Assembly (NCBI GenBank): GCA_003662985.1
Contig: QMZD01000003.1
Location: 1-23,791, forward strand
Direction of reading: 5' to 3'
DNA: 23,791 nucleotides
Origin: Archaeoglobales archaeon
GTDB taxonomy: Archaea; Halobacteriota; Archaeoglobi; Archaeoglobales; Archaeoglobaceae
Every line of letters starts with the position of its first letter. Position 1 is the first letter of the stretch. Under the pieces are notes generated by a model. It saw only the letters and a program-made list of their open reading frames with translations. It made no database searches and was not told the origin of the DNA. Made by a program: the position numbers and the translations under genes. Shown here piece by piece: positions 21,464 to 23,791 of the stretch.

Positions 21464-21976
21464 ATGAGGCAGATAGATAACAGGGTCTATTTGGAAGATG
21501 CGTTGCTAACCTGGAAGGTTTTAGACGTTGTCTACAGGTGCCATGAGTTAAAAATTGAAAGGGTGCTCAGGCACGTCAGGGTTGCAGGGTTTGAGGTTGA
21601 TGCTGTTGCAGAGGCCCACACTCTGGACAAAGAAATAAGGCGCCTTGTTGGATTTGAGCTAAAAGACTCGGACTTCTACAAGGCATTCAACCAGGCAGTA
21701 GAGAGGAGGGAGTACTTCGACTATTTCTACGTTGTCATTGATTTAACAACAAGAACAATAGTTGAATATCTCTTGGATTTGGGGAGGGAGAAGCTGAACG
21801 GGATTGGATTCATCTCCGCCTTAGATGAGGTTGTTGTTCTACCTTCTAAGTTTAGGAAGAGGATTGATGCAGCTCTAACCCCGAAGAGAAATTTTGACAA
21901 AAATCAGGTCGATCTTTTGGAATTCATTAGAAAAAAAGGTTGGAGAGATTTAAAGGAGGTGGAGAATGGAAGCTGA
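21464..21976 (+). CDS. PD-(D/E)XK nuclease-like protein
   Basis: The 170-residue protein matches the core of the PD-(D/E)XK fold: an acidic residue in GFEVDAVAE (D46, with E50), a strand with E65-L-K67 in VGFELKDSD, and a following helix with Gln77 before a hydrophobic strand (QAVERREYFDYFYVVID). These are the catalytic D...E-x-K and the helix Gln seen in Cas4/RecB-like and resolvase-like families. It may process replication or recombination intermediates, or degrade host DNA. It overlaps the next gene by 11 bases. The exact subfamily and activity are unknown. Confidence 0.7.
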   Translation: MRQIDNRVYLEDALLTWKVLDVVYRCHELKIERVLRHVRVAGFEVDAVAEAHTLDKEIRRLVGFELKDSDFYKAFNQAVERREYFDYFYVVIDLTTRTIVEYLLDLGREKLNGIGFISALDEVVVLPSKFRKRIDAALTPKRNFDKNQVDLLEFIRKKGWRDLKEVENGS

Positions 21977-22358
21977 GGATTTTTGTGAATATTTTGCAGA
22001 GCATGGGGATCATAACTGGACCGAGCCCGTGGAGATTGAGCCATCGGTGTGGTACAGGAAGTGTAAAACCTGCGGGTTTCCGGAATATGCATCCCTGCAG
22101 GAGGAATACTGGGAGGATGAGTATATAGAGATTAAGGGTAAGAAGTACAAGGCATTGAAGGCATGGGGAGAGATAAGCACCTGTGCCCACTGCGGGAAGG
22201 TTATAATGGACGTACCCCTTATTCTGTGGGATGCAAACGATCCGAGGAAGGCCATAACCTTCCACATGGAGTGTGCTGAGGAGATTGGCATCCTCGAGAT
22301 GATAAAGCAATCTGTCAAAGAGAGGAAAGACCACATAGGTGGGGATGATGAGGTGTAA
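21966..22358 (+). CDS. Cys/His-rich zinc-binding protein (130 aa)
   Basis: Two cysteine pairs (C33-x2-C36 and C73-x2-C76) plus H100 and C103, with H13 and H16 near the start, suggest two zinc sites. The rest is charged and soluble. A strong site, AAGGAGGTGG, lies inside the end of the nuclease gene, five bases before the ATG, so the two are coupled. It could be a DNA-binding partner of the nuclease. No family recognised. Confidence 0.65.
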   Translation: MEAEDFCEYFAEHGDHNWTEPVEIEPSVWYRKCKTCGFPEYASLQEEYWEDEYIEIKGKKYKALKAWGEISTCAHCGKVIMDVPLILWDANDPRKAITFHMECAEEIGILEMIKQSVKERKDHIGGDDEV

Positions 22359-22575
22359 AACCTGCGGGGCCGAGCTGAAAAAGGTCGGCTTCGCTACTGA
22401 TTTTTATCAGAGGTATGAGTGCCCAAACGGGTGTGAGGATATATTCAGGTTCAGGGATAAAGCCATGAACACACTAAGGGAGCTCCTTGCCATCCCGCTG
22501 ATAGTAATCCTTGGCATACTTGTTTTCCTAATAGCTGGGTTTTTGAAGGTTTTTGGTTTTCTAAAGAGGGATTAG
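22348..22575 (+). CDS. Zinc-knuckle protein with membrane helix (75 aa)
   Basis: The short N-terminal part carries C-K-T-C at residues 3-6 and C-P-N-G-C around 26-30, a zinc ribbon, followed by one long hydrophobic segment (LLAIPLIVILGILVFLIAGF) and a basic end. ATG 22348 is chosen because AGGTG lies six bases upstream; ATG 22345 and GTG 22339 are in frame. It overlaps the preceding gene by 11 bases. A small membrane-tethered zinc ribbon in a replication operon is unusual; function unknown. Confidence 0.65.
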   Translation: MRCKTCGAELKKVGFATDFYQRYECPNGCEDIFRFRDKAMNTLRELLAIPLIVILGILVFLIAGFLKVFGFLKRD

Positions 22576-22576
22576 G

Positions 22577-23404
22577 GTGCAGGTTGCAATTACCAAAGAC
22601 TTAGAGGGAAAGAAGAAGTTCGACTTTGAAAGGTTTGATAAACTTAAGAGAATGGACTATGAAGAGAAGGTCACATACTCTAAAAAGCTAATAGAGAAGG
22701 CATACGAGGTCTATGGAGATAAGCTGTCGGTGAGCTGCAGCTTTGGCAAAGATAGTATGGTTGTTCTTCACATGGCCCTTGAAGTCAATCCTGACATTGT
22801 TGTTCTGTGGGCCAACACGGGAGTAGAATATCCAGAGACGGTAAAATTTGCAAGAAAAATTGCCAAAGAGTGGGATTTAAACCTTGTGGAGTGCAAACCG
22901 ATTAAAACCTACTGGGAATGCGTTCGCGAATATGGTTTTCCCCTCCCCAGGAAGATAAAACTCAGAGATGGATACAAAGCACCCGGGACGCCTAGGTGTT
23001 GCTATTACATGAAGGAAAAACCCCTGATGAACAAAATCCACGAGCTTGGACTCAAGGCAACAATGACGGGACTAACTTGGGACGAGAGCTACAACAGAAA
23101 ATGGCTAATAGTGAGGAGGGGGGATTGGTTCTTTGTTAAGAAGCGAAGGTACTGGATGGTCCACCCTGTGGCATACTGGAATTCCTTCGAAATTTGGATG
23201 TACATCGAGGATAATTCAATACCGGTGAATCCAATGTATGATAAAATTGAGCGCATAGGGTGCAAAACCTGCACGGCATTTCTCGGGTGGGAGAAGCAGA
23301 TGGCTAGGGTAAATCCTAACCTATATAGATTCATAATGAGGAAGATGAGAGAGATGGGAGATCCTAGAGGTATGCACCTTCTTGATGATTTCTTCGAAAT
23401 ATAG
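22577..23404 (+). CDS. APS/PAPS-reductase-like protein with Fe-S ligands
   Basis: The 275-residue protein has the PP-loop SFGKDS (55-60), then ANTGVEYPET (79-88), C141-C142 in RCCYYMKEKPL, and C229-x2-C232 in GCKTCTAF. The CC...CxxC set is the [4Fe-4S] ligand set of assimilatory APS reductases and of DndC-type proteins. The C-terminal ECGLH motif with the catalytic cysteine is absent: the chain ends LLDDFFEI. So it should bind an adenylated nucleotide and a cluster but is unlikely to be a standard sulfate-assimilation reductase. Ten Trp are present. It starts at GTG 22577, one base after the previous stop. Possible roles are sulfur transfer to nucleic acid or host sulfur-metabolism takeover. 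Confidence 0.82.
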   Translation: MQVAITKDLEGKKKFDFERFDKLKRMDYEEKVTYSKKLIEKAYEVYGDKLSVSCSFGKDSMVVLHMALEVNPDIVVLWANTGVEYPETVKFARKIAKEWDLNLVECKPIKTYWECVREYGFPLPRKIKLRDGYKAPGTPRCCYYMKEKPLMNKIHELGLKATMTGLTWDESYNRKWLIVRRGDWFFVKKRRYWMVHPVAYWNSFEIWMYIEDNSIPVNPMYDKIERIGCKTCTAFLGWEKQMARVNPNLYRFIMRKMREMGDPRGMHLLDDFFEI

Positions 23405-23410
23405 CGAAAG

Positions 23411-23420
23411 TTTAAAATAT
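23411..23420 (+). promoter_or_regulatory. TATA box of a leaderless gene
   Basis: TTTAAAATAT centred about 26 bases before ATG 23442, preceded by a GCGAAAG that may act as BRE. No ribosome binding site lies between. Confidence 0.55.
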
Positions 23421-23441
23421 GATTGATTATTATTTAGAGAC

Positions 23442-23762
23442 ATGGTATACCACTTAAAGTACCACTATATACTGAGAGATATTTTTGCAACAGATGAATC
23501 CCTGGCTGGTTATTTAATAGAAGAATCATTAAAAGAATTGAATTTAAAGATTAATAAAGCGAACATCAAATCATTAATACGAACATGCAAAAATACAACC
23601 TCAAAGGAAGGATTTGAGATATGCATCAATCAGTTTAGGGAGGATCTATCAGAGGAATTTTGGGGGGGTAGAGCTCCTGAAAGTTTTGAGAAGTTTTTAA
23701 AATCTATAGATGAGGCAGCAGAGGGAATTTTATTGTCTTCGTATGAGAAACATACACTTTAA
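23442..23762 (+). CDS. Small hypothetical protein from its own promoter
   Basis: The 106-residue soluble helical protein begins MVYHLKYHYILRDIFATDES and contains several amphipathic helices (EESLKELNLKINKANIKSLI, then FEKFLKSIDEAAEGILL). It is more AT-rich than its neighbours and uses a leaderless promoter, both suggesting separate regulation and perhaps a separate origin. A stem-loop follows directly after the stop. It does not resemble a family I know; a cargo gene such as an early anti-host or immunity factor is only a guess. Confidence 0.65.
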   Translation: MVYHLKYHYILRDIFATDESLAGYLIEESLKELNLKINKANIKSLIRTCKNTTSKEGFEICINQFREDLSEEFWGGRAPESFEKFLKSIDEAAEGILLSSYEKHTL

Positions 23763-23788
23763 GATAGTTTGCTCATCGCAAACTATTT
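23762..23788 (+). repeat. Stem-loop at the right end
   Basis: ATAGTTTGC (23764-23772) pairs perfectly with GCAAACTAT (23778-23786) around the five-base loop TCATC, and one G-T and one A-T pair extend it to 11 pairs. It begins at the stop codon of the last gene. It could terminate or protect that mRNA, or be part of a structure continuing beyond the window. Confidence 0.6.
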
Positions 23789-23791
23789 AGG

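Noticed and set aside
22577..23404. Normal assimilatory sulfate-reduction gene of the host
   Set aside because: The catalytic ECGLH tail is absent and no other sulfate-assimilation genes are nearby.

Overview
The window looks like most of an integrative virus-like element (a provirus or a virus-derived plasmid) of a hyperthermophilic euryarchaeon. The archaeal signs are strong GGAGGTG-type ribosome binding sites, TATA boxes about 26 bases before leaderless starts, AGG/AGA arginine and ATA isoleucine codons, SpoVT/AbrB, winged-helix and ribbon-helix-helix regulators, and a tRNA-Trp without encoded CCA. An Archaeoglobales- or Thermococcales-like host is my inference; nothing in the window fixes the genus. 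No ribosomal or core metabolic genes are present.

Layout. (1) 1-2677, plus strand: the end of a Pro/Thr-rich stalk protein, a membrane-anchored extracellular protein, a zinc-ribbon winged-helix protein, a polytopic membrane protein with a sequon-rich loop, and two tiny membrane proteins (55 and 54 aa). (2) 9079-2691, minus strand: two small unknown proteins, a winged-helix regulator, a secreted C-terminally anchored protein, a small coiled-coil protein, a beta-helix protein ending in a tail-fibre-like module, a Pro/Thr stalk protein, a second anchored protein that is a paralogue of the first, a polytopic membrane protein and a CPBP-type membrane protease. Blocks 1 and 2 look like an envelope or virion-surface programme and converge with only 13 bases between them. 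(3) A divergent promoter region at 9080-9220. (4) 9221-16611, plus strand: a 591-aa anchored Ig-like/coiled-coil surface protein, a tandem AbrB-like protein, a coiled-coil protein, a P-loop ATPase (packaging or DNA-transfer candidate), a glutaredoxin-like protein, an unknown protein with a winged-helix end, an intronless tRNA-Trp(CCA), two small charged proteins and a radical SAM/SPASM enzyme. (5) 16698-18784: a TATA box overlapping a perfect 18-bp palindrome, a winged-helix gene that seems to start at ATA, a second winged-helix gene, and a tyrosine integrase. (6) 18785-19332: a gene-free, AT-rich, repeat-dense region resembling an iteron replication origin. (7) 19333-23762: a ribbon-helix-helix protein, a D5-type SF3 helicase, small Cys-rich proteins, a PD-(D/E)XK nuclease, an APS/PAPS-reductase-like protein, and a separately promoted small gene followed by a hairpin.

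Roles. Regions 5-7 carry integration, regulation and replication. Region 4 carries a DNA-motor candidate plus redox/radical chemistry. Regions 1-2 and the 591-aa protein carry glycoprotein-like surface functions. The most unusual points are the intronless tRNA-Trp inside an operon of Trp-rich proteins, the radical SAM enzyme overlapping a small basic protein, the covarying repeats after the integrase, the iteron array, the ATA start, and the Fe-S APS-reductase homologue without its catalytic tail. All functional statements rest on reading motifs by eye; no database search was possible.
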